Assembly (NCBI RefSeq): GCF_034119845.1
Contig: NZ_CP139420.1
Span: 3,722,001 to 3,786,000, forward strand
Reading direction: 5' to 3'
Length of the DNA: 64,000 bases
Source: Flavobacterium sp. NG2
GTDB lineage: Bacteria; Bacteroidota; Bacteroidia; Flavobacteriales; Flavobacteriaceae
Shown: one piece after another, positions 54,376 through 63,564 of the stretch
Position numbering within the stretch: the first letter of the stretch is position 1
Layout: every line of letters begins with the position of its first letter
Notes under the pieces: model-generated
What the model was told of the DNA's origin: nothing
Seen by the model: only the letters and a program-made list of their open reading frames with translations
Databases searched by the model: none
Position numbers and translations under genes: made by a program

Positions 54376-55398
54376 TTAGAATCCGTAAACCACACCTACA
54401 GCAAATTGTGAAGCTGATTTAGTATCGTTAACTACACTTCCTGATTTTTTAAACATATCTTCAGAACCATTATCTAATCTAAATTCTGGAATGATTGTTA
54501 ATGCTCCAGCTTTTAAGTTAGCTGATAAAGTTAAAGCAGTTACTGATGCGTCACCAGAATTTTCTTTAAACTTAAAGTATTCACCACGTAAACCTAAACC
54601 AAAGTTATCACTTACCGCAACCGCTGGATATAAAGCTACTCCTGTATAACCAACTTTAGTTCCATTTGTAAAATCAGCAGTGTTTAATCCTAAAGAGAAT
54701 TTTTCAGATAATTGGAAAGATGCTGTTAAGTCAATAATTGTCCCACTTTCTGAACCATCCATAAAGTTAATGTAAGCACTTACACCTTCTGCTGGAGCTA
54801 ATGATAATTGAGCACCAAAAGCATTTAATCCTTTAATTGGGTCTGCTTTGTATGAGTTCCATTGGTCATTAAACATACCTACCATTAAACCTACTTTATC
54901 AGAGAAAGCATAGTTCGCTTTTACCCCTGCATTTTGGAATGGTCCGTTAGTAAATAAATAAGATGTAGAATAATGGAAGTTAGCCAAAGGCGAAATTACT
55001 TCATACCCTACAAATGTTCCCATATAACCTGCAGTGAAGCTTAATTTATCTGTTGCTGCATAAGTAGCATACAAATTTTGAATATGGAATGAATTAAATC
55101 CGTTCCCTTCATCATATGAATTATCAGAATTAGGAATAGATTGAAATTGTCCTCTTGGTCCAAAAGATACTTCACCAACGAAAGATGCTTTTCCTGTAGT
55201 TTTCTTTAAAGCAATGTCAATCATTCCTAAAGAAACTGAATTATGATCTGTTGCAAAACTCGTTGGAATGTTTTCACCTTTAGCAAAGTCATACTTGTAA
55301 TAAAGATCGGCAGATCCAGAAATTTCTAATGGTGTGTCTTGAGCAAATGCCATGTTCCCTGTTAGCGCTAAAGCTAAAATAATAATTACTTTCTTCAT
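54376..55398 (-). CDS. Outer-membrane beta-barrel porin (BBP2/OmpL-like)
   Basis: A 340-residue outer-membrane protein: signal peptide MKKVIIILALALTGNMAFAQ, then alternating strands (LEISGSADLYYKYDFAKGEN, GYMGTFVGYEVISPLANFHY, LGLRGEYFKFKEN) and a C-terminal aromatic residue (VGVVYGF). It resembles the putative beta-barrel porin-2 family, many of which are highly expressed in Flavobacterium. Start chosen by the signal peptide. The 518-bp gap upstream (55399-55916) is AT-rich, suits a strong promoter with a long leader, and holds only the hairpin at 55857. Confidence 0.85.
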   Translation of the reverse strand: MKKVIIILALALTGNMAFAQDTPLEISGSADLYYKYDFAKGENIPTSFATDHNSVSLGMIDIALKKTTGKASFVGEVSFGPRGQFQSIPNSDNSYDEGNGFNSFHIQNLYATYAATDKLSFTAGYMGTFVGYEVISPLANFHYSTSYLFTNGPFQNAGVKANYAFSDKVGLMVGMFNDQWNSYKADPIKGLNAFGAQLSLAPAEGVSAYINFMDGSESGTIIDLTASFQLSEKFSLGLNTADFTNGTKVGYTGVALYPAVAVSDNFGLGLRGEYFKFKENSGDASVTALTLSANLKAGALTIIPEFRLDNGSEDMFKKSGSVVNDTKSASQFAVGVVYGF

Positions 55399-55856
55399 GT
55401 TTAATTTTGTTTTGGTTTAATAATTAATAAAGCTTCTCTGTATTTTATCTTCTTTTCAACTTTTAGAAGATTTAAGACTTCTAATTTTTAATTTGTTTCA
55501 AAAACCACAAATAATCTTCATTTCTTTATTTTTCTGAAGCGAATATATTAAGTAATATTTAACTAAAACAATTCTAAAACGGCTTTTCGTTTTAAATTGG
55601 AACGAATTATTAATTTAGGAATAGGAAATAATAAAAAATGGAAAATACATATAAATAACTGCAAAAAAATAAAATATTCATAACGCCATTTTTCCAATAA
55701 ACCCCAAAATTTTTAAGGATAGACAATACATAATTAAGTTAATTAAAGTAAAAACTAAAACAAAACCACAATTTAAAACCAAACCCCCTAAAAAAAATAG
55801 GGGTAACAAAAAAAACATTAAAACACCAAAACTATTCACACCTTCAACATTCTCGA

Positions 55857-55893
55857 CAAAAAAAGAGCCTCAAAATAATTTGAGGCTCTTTTT
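55857..55893. terminator. Terminator after the aldo/keto reductase gene
   Basis: Perfect 15-bp stem (55860-55874 with 55879-55893) with A-run on the left and T-run on the right. It lies 24 bp past the stop of the minus-strand gene. The AT-rich remainder of 55399-55856 shows no gene. Confidence 0.88.
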
Positions 55894-55916
55894 AAACACA
55901 AAACTGCTTGTTAAGG

Positions 55917-56873
55917 TTATCCTAAAATAGAAGCGATAGTATCTATCTCCGATTTTGAAAATTCTACCATTTTCAAGCTCTCTAAATTATTATTCAATTG
56001 CCCAACTGAGCTCGCTCCTATTAGCACCGATGTCACCCTATTGTCTTTCATCAACCACGCCAACGCCATTTGAGCTAAAGACTGGCCTCTTTCTTTTGCA
56101 ATTTCATTTAATTGAATGATTTTTTGAATGCGCTCTTCTGAGACTTCTTCTCTTTTTAAATGTCCATTCGGATTATGAGCCCTAGAATTCTCTGGAATTC
56201 CTTTTAAGTATTTGTCTGTCAATAATCCTTGTGCCAAAGGCGAAAAAGCAATACAACCGACACCTTTATCTTCTAATACATCCAACAAACCATCTTCCAC
56301 CCAACGCTGAAACATTGAATACTTGGCTTGATGGATCAAACAAGGCGTTCCTAATTCTTTTAATACTTCTACAGCTACCTTAGTTTGCTCCGCCGAATAA
56401 TTACTGATTCCTACATACAATGCCTTCCCGCTACGTACCGCGTGGTCCAATGCCATCATCGTTTCCTCAATAGGCGTTTCGGGGTCAGGTCGATGCGAAT
56501 AGAAAATATCTACATATTCTAAATCCATTCGTTTCAAACTTTGGTCTAAGCTAGAAAGCAAATACTTTCTAGACCCCCAGTCTCCATAAGGTCCTTCCCA
56601 CATGGTATAACCTGCTTTGGTCGAAATCACCATTTGATCTCTCAAATTCCCTTGAAAGTTATTTTTTAAAATCTTTCCAAAATTAGTTTCTGCTGAACCA
56701 GGAACTGGTCCATAATTATTGGCTAAGTCAAAATGGGTAATTCCTTTATCAAAAGCATCCTTAACGATGCTCTCTCCATTTTCAAAATTATCAACTGAAC
56801 CAAAGTTGTGCCATAAACCCAAAGAAATTTGAGGTAATAACAAACCACTTTTTCCACATCTGTTGTATTTCAT
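55917..56873 (-). CDS. Aldo/keto reductase, YghZ-like
   Basis: A 318-residue NADPH-dependent reductase of the aldo/keto reductase superfamily, close to E. coli YghZ (L-glyceraldehyde 3-phosphate reductase). Active-site residues: D in THFDLANNYGP with its Tyr, K in VISTKAGYTMWEGPYGDWGS and H in DIFYSHRPDPETP. The NADPH site region is GASSVGQLNNNLESLK at the C-terminus. It is a detoxifying enzyme by analogy; the real substrate is unknown. Single gene with its own terminator. Confidence 0.9.
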   Translation of the reverse strand: MKYNRCGKSGLLLPQISLGLWHNFGSVDNFENGESIVKDAFDKGITHFDLANNYGPVPGSAETNFGKILKNNFQGNLRDQMVISTKAGYTMWEGPYGDWGSRKYLLSSLDQSLKRMDLEYVDIFYSHRPDPETPIEETMMALDHAVRSGKALYVGISNYSAEQTKVAVEVLKELGTPCLIHQAKYSMFQRWVEDGLLDVLEDKGVGCIAFSPLAQGLLTDKYLKGIPENSRAHNPNGHLKREEVSEERIQKIIQLNEIAKERGQSLAQMALAWLMKDNRVTSVLIGASSVGQLNNNLESLKMVEFSKSEIDTIASILG

Positions 56874-56960
56874 GTCTTTATTTTTTTTTTATTGTCCTAT
56901 GAGATGGTCATTAACTATATCCTAATCGTTATGTGTAATTAGTTTTTGATGATGTTTCTT

Positions 56961-57129
56961 CGTCAGTTCGAGTAAATTTTCAGAAAATGCGAATAGCTTT
57001 TTCAGAAAATTTGTATCGAGAACAAGAAAAACATCATTAAAAACGGTTCTCGATACACCTCACTTCGAGTGCGGAGCGTATCGAGAAGTTTTGTTCCGTT
57101 TCTCTCCACAAAAAACACTCGAACTGACG
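56961..57129. repeat. Nested palindromic intergenic element
   Basis: Outer 13-bp perfect inverted repeat cgtcagttcgagt (56961-56973) with actcgaactgacg (57117-57129); inner pair tgtatcgagaac (57012-57023) with gttctcgataca (57046-57057), and a third partial copy gtatcgagaag at about 57078. The following gap to 57254 holds gggcttcaaccctt-type sequence and a ctcagggcaggct segment like that inside the intron remnant near 1440. No gene is visible in 56874-57254. Confidence 0.75.
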
Positions 57130-57254
57130 TTTTTAATAATTCTAACTAACGCATAATATCCTATAACTTTATAGTAAAAAGGGCTTCAACCCTTCGATAT
57201 ACTCAGGGCAGGCTTAGCTCAGCCTGACAACAAACATTAATCTTACCATTAGTT

Positions 57255-59465
57255 TTACAAAACTAACAAACCATAACTCCTTATTATATGTATCGGTTTG
57301 GAATACCAAAACAATTCAAAGTCGTCCAATCCTTTTTCAAAATCGGCTTGTATTTCTTGGAACGAATATACCTTTGCATTGACAACTGATATTTTATTCA
57401 AAATCGAGACTAACCACTCCCCTTCTTCTTTATTGGTTTGAATGGTAAAACTTTCTTTTTTATCATGAAAAGTCAGGCCCATCATTTCCCAACTCTTCCC
57501 CTTTTTAGATTTGGTAAAATATTCCACTGCTGGTTTTCCGCCTAGCCAAACTACTTTTGCTGTAGGTTTGATCGTTAAACTTCCTTCGTTTTCCAAAGCA
57601 TTGTAGATAAAATCAGCTGGAATCTTGGTTTTCGGAATTTTAAATTCAAACCAATCTTGTAACGGATAATCGAAGCAAATGCCGTGCATGAAGTTGAACA
57701 AGGATTTTTTCAAGCCAAAACTAAATTTATCGTGATTGATTCCCGTTTTGTCTTTATAATTAATATCATTATTGGCAAATGTTCCAATGGCTTCCGTTTC
57801 TTTGACCACGCCAAATTGCTCTGGATACATTCCCACAGGGCTGTGCGCCGTCATCGCAAATTGATGCCAAAACCCCGATTGTAACACGCCTGCTTCAAAC
57901 AATTGACGCACCATCTCCAAGCTATCTACGGTTTCCTGAATCGTTTGTGTGGGATAACCATACATCAGATAGGCATGCACCATAATTCCAGCTTGCGTAA
58001 AATGCTGGGTCACCTTAGCTACTTGCTCCACTGTAACGCCTTTGTCAATCAATTTCAATAATCGGTCAGAAGCCACTTCCAGTCCACCAGAAACAGCAAT
58101 ACAGCCTGAAGCTTTGAGTAACAAACACAAATCGGCCGTGAAACTTTTTTCGAATCGAATGTTTGTCCACCAAGTCACGGATAATTTTCTGCGCAAAATT
58201 TCGAGTGCCAATGCCCGCATCAAAGCAGGTGGTGCGGCTTCATCAACAAAATGAAATCCATTTTGCCCAGTAGCGGCCATCAATTCCTCGATTCGATCAC
58301 AAAGCAAACTAGCTGCCACGGGTTCGTACACCTTAATATAATCTAACGAAATATCGCAAAAAGTACATTTCCCCCAATAACAACCATGTGCCATCGTGAG
58401 TTTGTTCCAGCGTCCGTCACTCCACATGCGGTGCATCGGATTGACAATTTCAATTACCGAAATGTATTTATCCAACAACAAATCTGAATAATCAGGTGTC
58501 CCTACTTGCGATTGTTTGTAATCGGGTTTGGTGGAATTGTTTTTATAGACGACTTGACCGTCTTCTAATAAAAAGGTACGCTTAAAATTGACTTCGACAG
58601 GCTCATTCTGACAAACTGCTTCAACGAGCAATTCAACAGGAACTTCTCCATCGTCTAAAGTAATGTAATCAAAAAACTCAAAAACACGGGTATCGGATAG
58701 CGAACGCAATTCGGTATTAGGAAAACCACCACCCATCGAAATTTTAATTTGGGGATGATTTTTCTTCACCCATTGTGCACAACGAAAGGCACTATATAAA
58801 TTCCCTGGAAAAGGAACGGATATTAAGAACAAATTAGGCTGAACGGTTTGAATTCTTTCTTTCAGTATCGAAAGCAATACTTCGTCAATATAGGTATGCG
58901 GTTGCTGTAAGGCGTCGTACAATTCATCAAACGAATTGGCTGAACGGCCCAAACGCTCGGCATATCTACTAAAACCAAAATTAGCATCGACACATTCTAC
59001 TATAAAATCAGAGATATCTTCGAGATATAAAGTCGCTAAATGCTTGGCTTTATCCTGAGTCCCCATAGACCCAAAAGCCCAATCCAATTCTTCCAACTGA
59101 GCAAAACGAGAGGCTTCAGGCAGATAATCTTCTTGACAAATTTGAAGTGCCAAGGTGGGATTCTTTCCTTGCAAAAAGGCTATAACTGAATCTATCGTTT
59201 TGATGTATTCGTCTTGAAGAGCATAAATTCTCTTGCAATTATCAGAAACTTCATGTCCTGCACTTTCTAACTTGAAACATGAAACATGAAACAAACTTTG
59301 CAACCCTTCTTTCGAAAACAATTTCAAAATCACCTCAATTCCCAAATCCGCTTGAACGGAATCAATGTTCTTAGTATTCAAAAATCCTTTAATATAAGCC
59401 GTAGCAGGATAAGGCGTATTCAGCTGCGTAAATGGGGGTGTGATTAAAAGAAGTTTTGGTTTCAA
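57255..59465 (-). CDS. B12-binding domain radical SAM protein
   Basis: A roughly 736-residue enzyme. The N-terminus (KPKLLLITPPFTQLNTPYPA) is the usual opening of B12-binding radical SAM proteins; a possible B12-binding region lies at about 215-290 (LFLISVPFPGNLYSAFRCAQ, SMGGGFPNTELRSL). The cluster motif is HGCYWGKCTFCDIS (C-x4-C-x2-C), then FHFVDEAAPPALMRALALEI and a SAM-type barrel. The reaction is unknown. I place the start at a TTG at 59465; ATGs at 59519 and 59543 are in frame but add a leader that does not look conserved. A C-terminal domain of about 130 residues follows the radical SAM core. Confidence 0.8.
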   Translation of the reverse strand: MKPKLLLITPPFTQLNTPYPATAYIKGFLNTKNIDSVQADLGIEVILKLFSKEGLQSLFHVSCFKLESAGHEVSDNCKRIYALQDEYIKTIDSVIAFLQGKNPTLALQICQEDYLPEASRFAQLEELDWAFGSMGTQDKAKHLATLYLEDISDFIVECVDANFGFSRYAERLGRSANSFDELYDALQQPHTYIDEVLLSILKERIQTVQPNLFLISVPFPGNLYSAFRCAQWVKKNHPQIKISMGGGFPNTELRSLSDTRVFEFFDYITLDDGEVPVELLVEAVCQNEPVEVNFKRTFLLEDGQVVYKNNSTKPDYKQSQVGTPDYSDLLLDKYISVIEIVNPMHRMWSDGRWNKLTMAHGCYWGKCTFCDISLDYIKVYEPVAASLLCDRIEELMAATGQNGFHFVDEAAPPALMRALALEILRRKLSVTWWTNIRFEKSFTADLCLLLKASGCIAVSGGLEVASDRLLKLIDKGVTVEQVAKVTQHFTQAGIMVHAYLMYGYPTQTIQETVDSLEMVRQLFEAGVLQSGFWHQFAMTAHSPVGMYPEQFGVVKETEAIGTFANNDINYKDKTGINHDKFSFGLKKSLFNFMHGICFDYPLQDWFEFKIPKTKIPADFIYNALENEGSLTIKPTAKVVWLGGKPAVEYFTKSKKGKSWEMMGLTFHDKKESFTIQTNKEEGEWLVSILNKISVVNAKVYSFQEIQADFEKGLDDFELFWYSKPIHIIRSYGLLVL

Positions 59466-59608
59466 AGGGAATTTTGTTTTGTACAAAAATAGTAGATAAA
59501 TTTTTAATCCATCTAACATCCTACTAGTTGATTTCCTAAACATTTCTTAATCCCTAAAAACATGGCTATAGTTTTCTTATTTTAGCAGTAAATTTAGAAT
59601 TACAAAAC

Positions 59609-61198
59609 ATGCCTACCGACTGTATCAGCTATCAAAATTCAGGATATTTCACGCCCTTAATGAATGATTATTTGAACCAAAAATCAAATCTTCGCTCTTT
59701 ATACAACCGATTTCCAACTTTGGAAAATTTTGAAGCCCAAATACAAGAGAAAAAAGAAGGTTTTGACGATAAAACCAGAGCAACCCTAGTATCGGTATTG
59801 CAACAACAATATCAAAACACAGCTGTTTCTGATTTAACTAAACAAAATATTGAAGCCTTAAAAGTCAATAATACCTTTACCATCACCACGGGACATCAAT
59901 TGAATTTGTTTAGTGGGCCTTTGTATTTTTTATACAAAATCATCTCTACTATCAATTTAACCAAAGAATTGAAAGCCAAATATCCCGCTTCCAACTTTGT
60001 TCCAATTTACTGGATGGCGACTGAAGACCATGATTTTGACGAAATTAATTACTTTAGTTTTAAAGGAAAAAAATTTCACTGGGAGGCTGAAAGCACTGGG
60101 CCCGTTGGGCGTTTGACAACAGAAGGTTTAGAGCATTTTTTAGAAATATATGCACAAGAATTAGGGGCTACAACTAATGCAACTACTTTAAAAACACTTT
60201 TTAAAGAGACTTATTTAGAACATCAAAATCTGGCAGATGCTACCCGCCATTTAGCCAATGCTCTTTTTGGCGATTATGGACTAGTGATTATTGATGCTGA
60301 TAATCCAGATTTAAAACAACTATTTGCACCTTATATTAAAGAAGAATTACTACAACAAACATCTTTTAAAACCGTCACAGAATCTATAAAACAACTCTGT
60401 GAGTATGACATTCAAGTCAATCCGAGAGCGATTAATTTATTTTATATCGAAGACCATTTACGGGAACGCATTGTTTTTGACAATGGAAATTACAAAGTCA
60501 ACAATACTAAATTAGAGTTTTCAGAATCAGAAATTCTGGATTTATTAACCAGTAATCCTGAAAAATTCAGTCCTAATGTGATACTGCGTCCGTTGTATCA
60601 GGAAGTTATTTTACCCAACTTATGCTATATTGGCGGTGGAGGTGAAATCGCTTATTGGCTAGAATTAAAATCATTTTTTGATGCGGTAAAAGTACCTTTC
60701 CCGATGTTGCTTGTTCGTAATTCGGTTTTATTAGCCACTGAAAAACAAGTCAAAAAAGCTGACAAACTCGGTTTGTCATGGGCAGATTTATTTTCGAAAC
60801 AAAACCATTTAGAAAATGTGTTAACCAAAAAACTAAGTGCTTTTCCAATTGATTTAACCTCCCAAAAAGAACAACTTCAAAAACAATTTGAACACCTTTT
60901 TGAAATCGCCTCACAAACAGATAAATCCTTTACTGGGGCAGTAAAAGCACAAGAAACAAAGCAAATTAAAGGATTAGAGAACCTTGAAAAACGACTTTTA
61001 AAAGCACAAAAAAGAAAACTCCACGATCAAATAGCACGCGCTACCGACTTGCAAAACAAATTATTCCCTAATAAGAGTTTACAAGAAAGACAGGCCAATT
61101 TCTCCGAATTCTATTTAGAGGAAGGAAGTCATTTGATTCCCAAATTAATACACGAATTAAAACCTTTGGAACAGCAATTTAATATCTTGGTTTTGTAA
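59609..61198 (+). CDS. bshC: Bacillithiol biosynthesis cysteine-adding enzyme BshC
   Basis: A 529-residue enzyme that ligates Cys to glucosaminyl-malate, giving the low-molecular-weight thiol bacillithiol. Recognised by ITTGHQLNLFSGPLYFLYKI, VPIYWMATEDHDFDEINYFS, VNPRAINLFYIEDHLRERIV and ICYIGGGGEIAYWLELKSFF-like segments. A long C-terminal coiled coil (about 405-500) matches the known BshC fold. Length is standard. It is divergent from the radical SAM gene. bshA and bshB are not in the window. Confidence 0.95.
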   Translation: MPTDCISYQNSGYFTPLMNDYLNQKSNLRSLYNRFPTLENFEAQIQEKKEGFDDKTRATLVSVLQQQYQNTAVSDLTKQNIEALKVNNTFTITTGHQLNLFSGPLYFLYKIISTINLTKELKAKYPASNFVPIYWMATEDHDFDEINYFSFKGKKFHWEAESTGPVGRLTTEGLEHFLEIYAQELGATTNATTLKTLFKETYLEHQNLADATRHLANALFGDYGLVIIDADNPDLKQLFAPYIKEELLQQTSFKTVTESIKQLCEYDIQVNPRAINLFYIEDHLRERIVFDNGNYKVNNTKLEFSESEILDLLTSNPEKFSPNVILRPLYQEVILPNLCYIGGGGEIAYWLELKSFFDAVKVPFPMLLVRNSVLLATEKQVKKADKLGLSWADLFSKQNHLENVLTKKLSAFPIDLTSQKEQLQKQFEHLFEIASQTDKSFTGAVKAQETKQIKGLENLEKRLLKAQKRKLHDQIARATDLQNKLFPNKSLQERQANFSEFYLEEGSHLIPKLIHELKPLEQQFNILVL

Positions 61199-61298
61199 AA
61201 ACACAAAACACTTTATGTTTTTGTGATATGCCATTTTTTAATAGAATTATTTTAGAATTATCATTTTAAAACTACTATTTTTACAAAAAAACCTAACA

Positions 61299-61718
61299 AT
61301 GACTACAAACAGAACTTTTACAATGATTAAACCAGATGCTGTAGCAAATGGTCACATTGGGAACATCTTAGCAATGATTACAAATGCTGGATACAAAATC
61401 GTTTCACTAAAACTAACACAACTAACTGTTGCCGATGCAAAAGCTTTTTACAGTGTTCATGCTGAAAGACCTTTTTACGGTGAATTAGTAGATTTCATGT
61501 CTAGTGGCCCTATCGTTGCGGCTATCTTAGAAAAAGAAAATGCCGTTGAAGATTTCAGAAAATTAATAGGTGCTACAAATCCTGCTGAAGCTGCCGAAGG
61601 AACTATACGTAAACTATATGCAACCTCCATGGGTGAGAATGCAGTTCACGGTTCAGATAGCGATGAAAACGCTGCTATTGAAAGTGCTTTTCACTTTTCT
61701 GGAAGAGAGCAATTTTAG
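61299..61718 (+). CDS. ndk: Nucleoside diphosphate kinase
   Basis: A 139-residue enzyme balancing nucleoside triphosphates by ping-pong phosphotransfer. The phospho-histidine is H117 in [14 protein letters not shown]. Other landmarks: [20 protein letters not shown] at the N-terminus, [20 protein letters not shown] and [19 protein letters not shown]. Length is standard. Its terminator has been split by the IS3-family element: the left arm of the stem is at 61767-61775 and the right arm at 63215-63223. Confidence 0.97.
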   Translation: MTTNRTFTMIKPDAVANGHIGNILAMITNAGYKIVSLKLTQLTVADAKAFYSVHAERPFYGELVDFMSSGPIVAAILEKENAVEDFRKLIGATNPAEAAEGTIRKLYATSMGENAVHGSDSDENAAIESAFHFSGREQF

Positions 61719-61823
61719 TAATCAGTGTTCAGACTTTAAGTGTTCAGTCACAAAATGAGATAAAAAAATACCATTCGCTGTGAACATGCCCCAAAAAGTT
61801 AGACACTATTTGGGGCATTTTTT

Positions 61824-62339
61824 ATGAAAAGAAAAGTTAAATATGATTATGCATTTAAATTAGAATGTGTAGAATTAGTTTTAAAGAAACATTACTCAAT
61901 GTATCATGTTTCAAGATTAAAAGGTATTAACAGATCCAATATTCGTAAGTGGGTCAGTTTTTATAAGGCTTATGGTGAAATTGGTTTATTACCGCGAATA
62001 AATCAAAGTTATTCCGCTGAATTTAAGTTAAAAGTACTCAAAACCATAGAAAAAGACTCTCTTTCATTGATGGCAACTGGTATAAGATTTAATATCCCAG
62101 ATATTGCCATAATTTTAAAATGGAAAAAAGATTATGCTAACTTTGGCCTTAAAGGATTAGAGACAAAACAAAGAGGCAGACCAATTTCTATGAGCAATAA
62201 TCGTAAAAAAAACAAATCAAACAAACCCTTAACAAGGGAAGAAGAACTATTAAAAGAAAACGAAAGACTTCGTTGTGAGAATGAATTGCTAAAAAAGTTA
62301 CAAGCCTTAATTCAAGCCAGGAAAAATTCCAAGCCATAG
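61824..62339 (+). CDS. IS3-family transposase OrfA
   Basis: A 171-residue DNA-binding protein with two helix-turn-helix-like segments, KLECVELVLKKHYSMYHVSR with GINRSNIRKWVSFYKAYGE, and FKLKVLKTIEKDSLSLMATG with FNIPDIAIILKWKKDYANFG. A Lys-rich linker and a C-terminal leucine-zipper-like helix (LLKENERLRCENELLKKLQA) follow. Length and duplicated HTH match the IS150 group. A slippery A AAA AAG heptamer at 62291-62297 lets ribosomes shift to the -1 frame and make OrfAB. Confidence 0.92.
   Translation: MKRKVKYDYAFKLECVELVLKKHYSMYHVSRLKGINRSNIRKWVSFYKAYGEIGLLPRINQSYSAEFKLKVLKTIEKDSLSLMATGIRFNIPDIAIILKWKKDYANFGLKGLETKQRGRPISMSNNRKKNKSNKPLTREEELLKENERLRCENELLKKLQALIQARKNSKP
62291..62297 (+). promoter_or_regulatory. 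Programmed -1 frameshift site of the IS
   Basis: The heptamer A AAA AAG is in the correct phase (codons CTA AAA AAG). After slipping back one base the new frame is open from 62297 through orfB without a stop, so a fused transposase can be made. Confidence 0.8.
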
Positions 62340-62389
62340 TAGATTTAAGGCATAAATTTGATTTAGAGTTACTTCTAGATCTAACAAAT

Positions 62390-63172
62390 ATGGCGCGCAG
62401 TAGTTTTTATTATCATCAAAAACAGAGCAGATTACCTGATAAATATAAAGAAACTAAAGAGTTAATTAAAGTCATTTATAAACGACATAAAGGGCGTTAT
62501 GGCTACAGACGAATAACTGATGAACTTCAAAGTAAAGGAGTCGTTATCAATCATAAAACCGTTTTAAAATTGATGAAACTATTAGGACTAAAGAGTATTG
62601 TTAGAGTAAAAAAATACAAATCTTATAAAGGGGAAAATGGTAAAATAGCTCCAAACTTATTGCAAAGAAATTTTAAATCAGAAGCTCCAAATCAAAAGTG
62701 GGCAACCGATATAACAGAATTTAATGTCTCTGGAAATAAGTTGTATTTATCACCTATAATTGACTTATTTAACCAAGAAATAATCAGCTATGAACTTACT
62801 GAACGACCAGTTTTTAACCAAGTAGTTATGATGCTAAAAAAAGCATTTAAGAAAATACCAAATAATACAAATTTACTACTCCATTCTGACCAAGGTTGGC
62901 AATATCAAATGAGGCAGTATCAATATTTATTAAAGAAAAAAGGTATTGTGCAAAGTATGTCACGAAAAGGAAATTGTTTAGATAATGCTATTATTGAAAA
63001 TTTCTTTGGAACACTAAAGTCTGAAATGTTTTATACGCAAAAATTCAAATCAATAGAACAATTAAAAAAGGAAATCGATAAATATATAATCTATTACAAC
63101 AACGAGAGAATTAAATCAAATTTAAACAAAATGAGTCCGATAAAATATCGAACTCATTATTATCAAAATTAA
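62390..63172 (+). CDS. IS3-family transposase OrfB, DDE integrase domain
   Basis: A 260-residue catalytic part when counted from the internal ATG; the natural product is OrfAB, whose frame extends upstream to the slippery site at 62291. An HTH_21-type segment (KGRYGYRRITDELQSKGVVI) precedes the rve integrase core with DDE residues in QKWATDITEF, LLHSDQGWQYQ and NAIIENFFGTLKSE. The C-terminal KEIDKYIIYYNNERIKSNLN is family-typical. It catalyses cut-out-paste-in transposition of the element. Confidence 0.95.
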   Translation: MARSSFYYHQKQSRLPDKYKETKELIKVIYKRHKGRYGYRRITDELQSKGVVINHKTVLKLMKLLGLKSIVRVKKYKSYKGENGKIAPNLLQRNFKSEAPNQKWATDITEFNVSGNKLYLSPIIDLFNQEIISYELTERPVFNQVVMMLKKAFKKIPNNTNLLLHSDQGWQYQMRQYQYLLKKKGIVQSMSRKGNCLDNAIIENFFGTLKSEMFYTQKFKSIEQLKKEIDKYIIYYNNERIKSNLNKMSPIKYRTHYYQN

Positions 63173-63267
63173 ATATAAATTTGTCTAAACTTTTGGGTGC
63201 AGTCTACTGCTGCAAATGGTATTTTTTTTATTAAATCAATGTAATACATTTACAAAATAACTGAGCA

Positions 63268-63564
63268 CTAACGAAGTACCACATTTGTCACCACATCGCG
63301 TCGCAACTCTTCGTTGATCATTTTGATTATTTTGGATTTTCCGTGACTCAACTCTTCACGTAGCACGGATGATGTTAACTCGACATACAATGTACTGCCT
63401 TTTAGCACCACATTTTGAGTATAGCTATTCACCCCATTTCCCATCAAATTCGCCCATGCTTCCTTCACATCAATCTGATCCATCCCTGATTGAAGCTTAT
63501 TCGCTTGAATAATTTGTTTCAAAACGTCCCCGATTGGGCTGTCATTATTTAGTCGTTTCGCCAT
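63268..63564 (-). CDS. DUF721 family protein (DciA-like)
   Basis: A 98-residue cytoplasmic protein. LGD-like N-terminus (SPIGDVLKQIIQANKLQSGM), DVKEAWANLMGNGVNSYTQN and LYVELTSSVLREELSHGKSK are the DUF721 pattern, a fold related to the helicase-loader DciA. It is probably nucleic-acid binding, but the function is not established in Bacteroidota. Its start overlaps the 3' end of the upstream lipoprotein gene by 20 bp. The terminator it shared with ndk has been split by the IS. Confidence 0.87.
   Translation of the reverse strand: MAKRLNNDSPIGDVLKQIIQANKLQSGMDQIDVKEAWANLMGNGVNSYTQNVVLKGSTLYVELTSSVLREELSHGKSKIIKMINEELRRDVVTNVVLR

Larger units (their letters stand above)
61781..63206 (+). mobile_element. 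Complete IS3-family (IS150-group) insertion sequence
   Basis: A 1426-bp element. Ends are imperfect inverted repeats: left TGAACATGCCCCAAAAAGTT, right (read inward) TAGACTGCACCCAAAAGTTT, both followed by AGACA. A 3-bp target duplication CTG is present at 61778-61780 and 63207-63209. It carries orfA and orfB in the -1 frame relation typical of IS3. All parts look intact, so it is probably active or recently acquired. Confidence 0.9.
61767..63230. terminator. Bidirectional terminator split by an insertion sequence
   Basis: Left arm aataccatt (61767-61775, preceded by A7) and right arm aatggtatt (63215-63223, followed by T-run) are perfect complements. Removing the IS and one copy of the CTG target duplication rejoins them with a 7-base loop (cgctgca). 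The restored hairpin lies between convergent ndk and the DUF721 gene, so it once terminated both. Confidence 0.8.
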
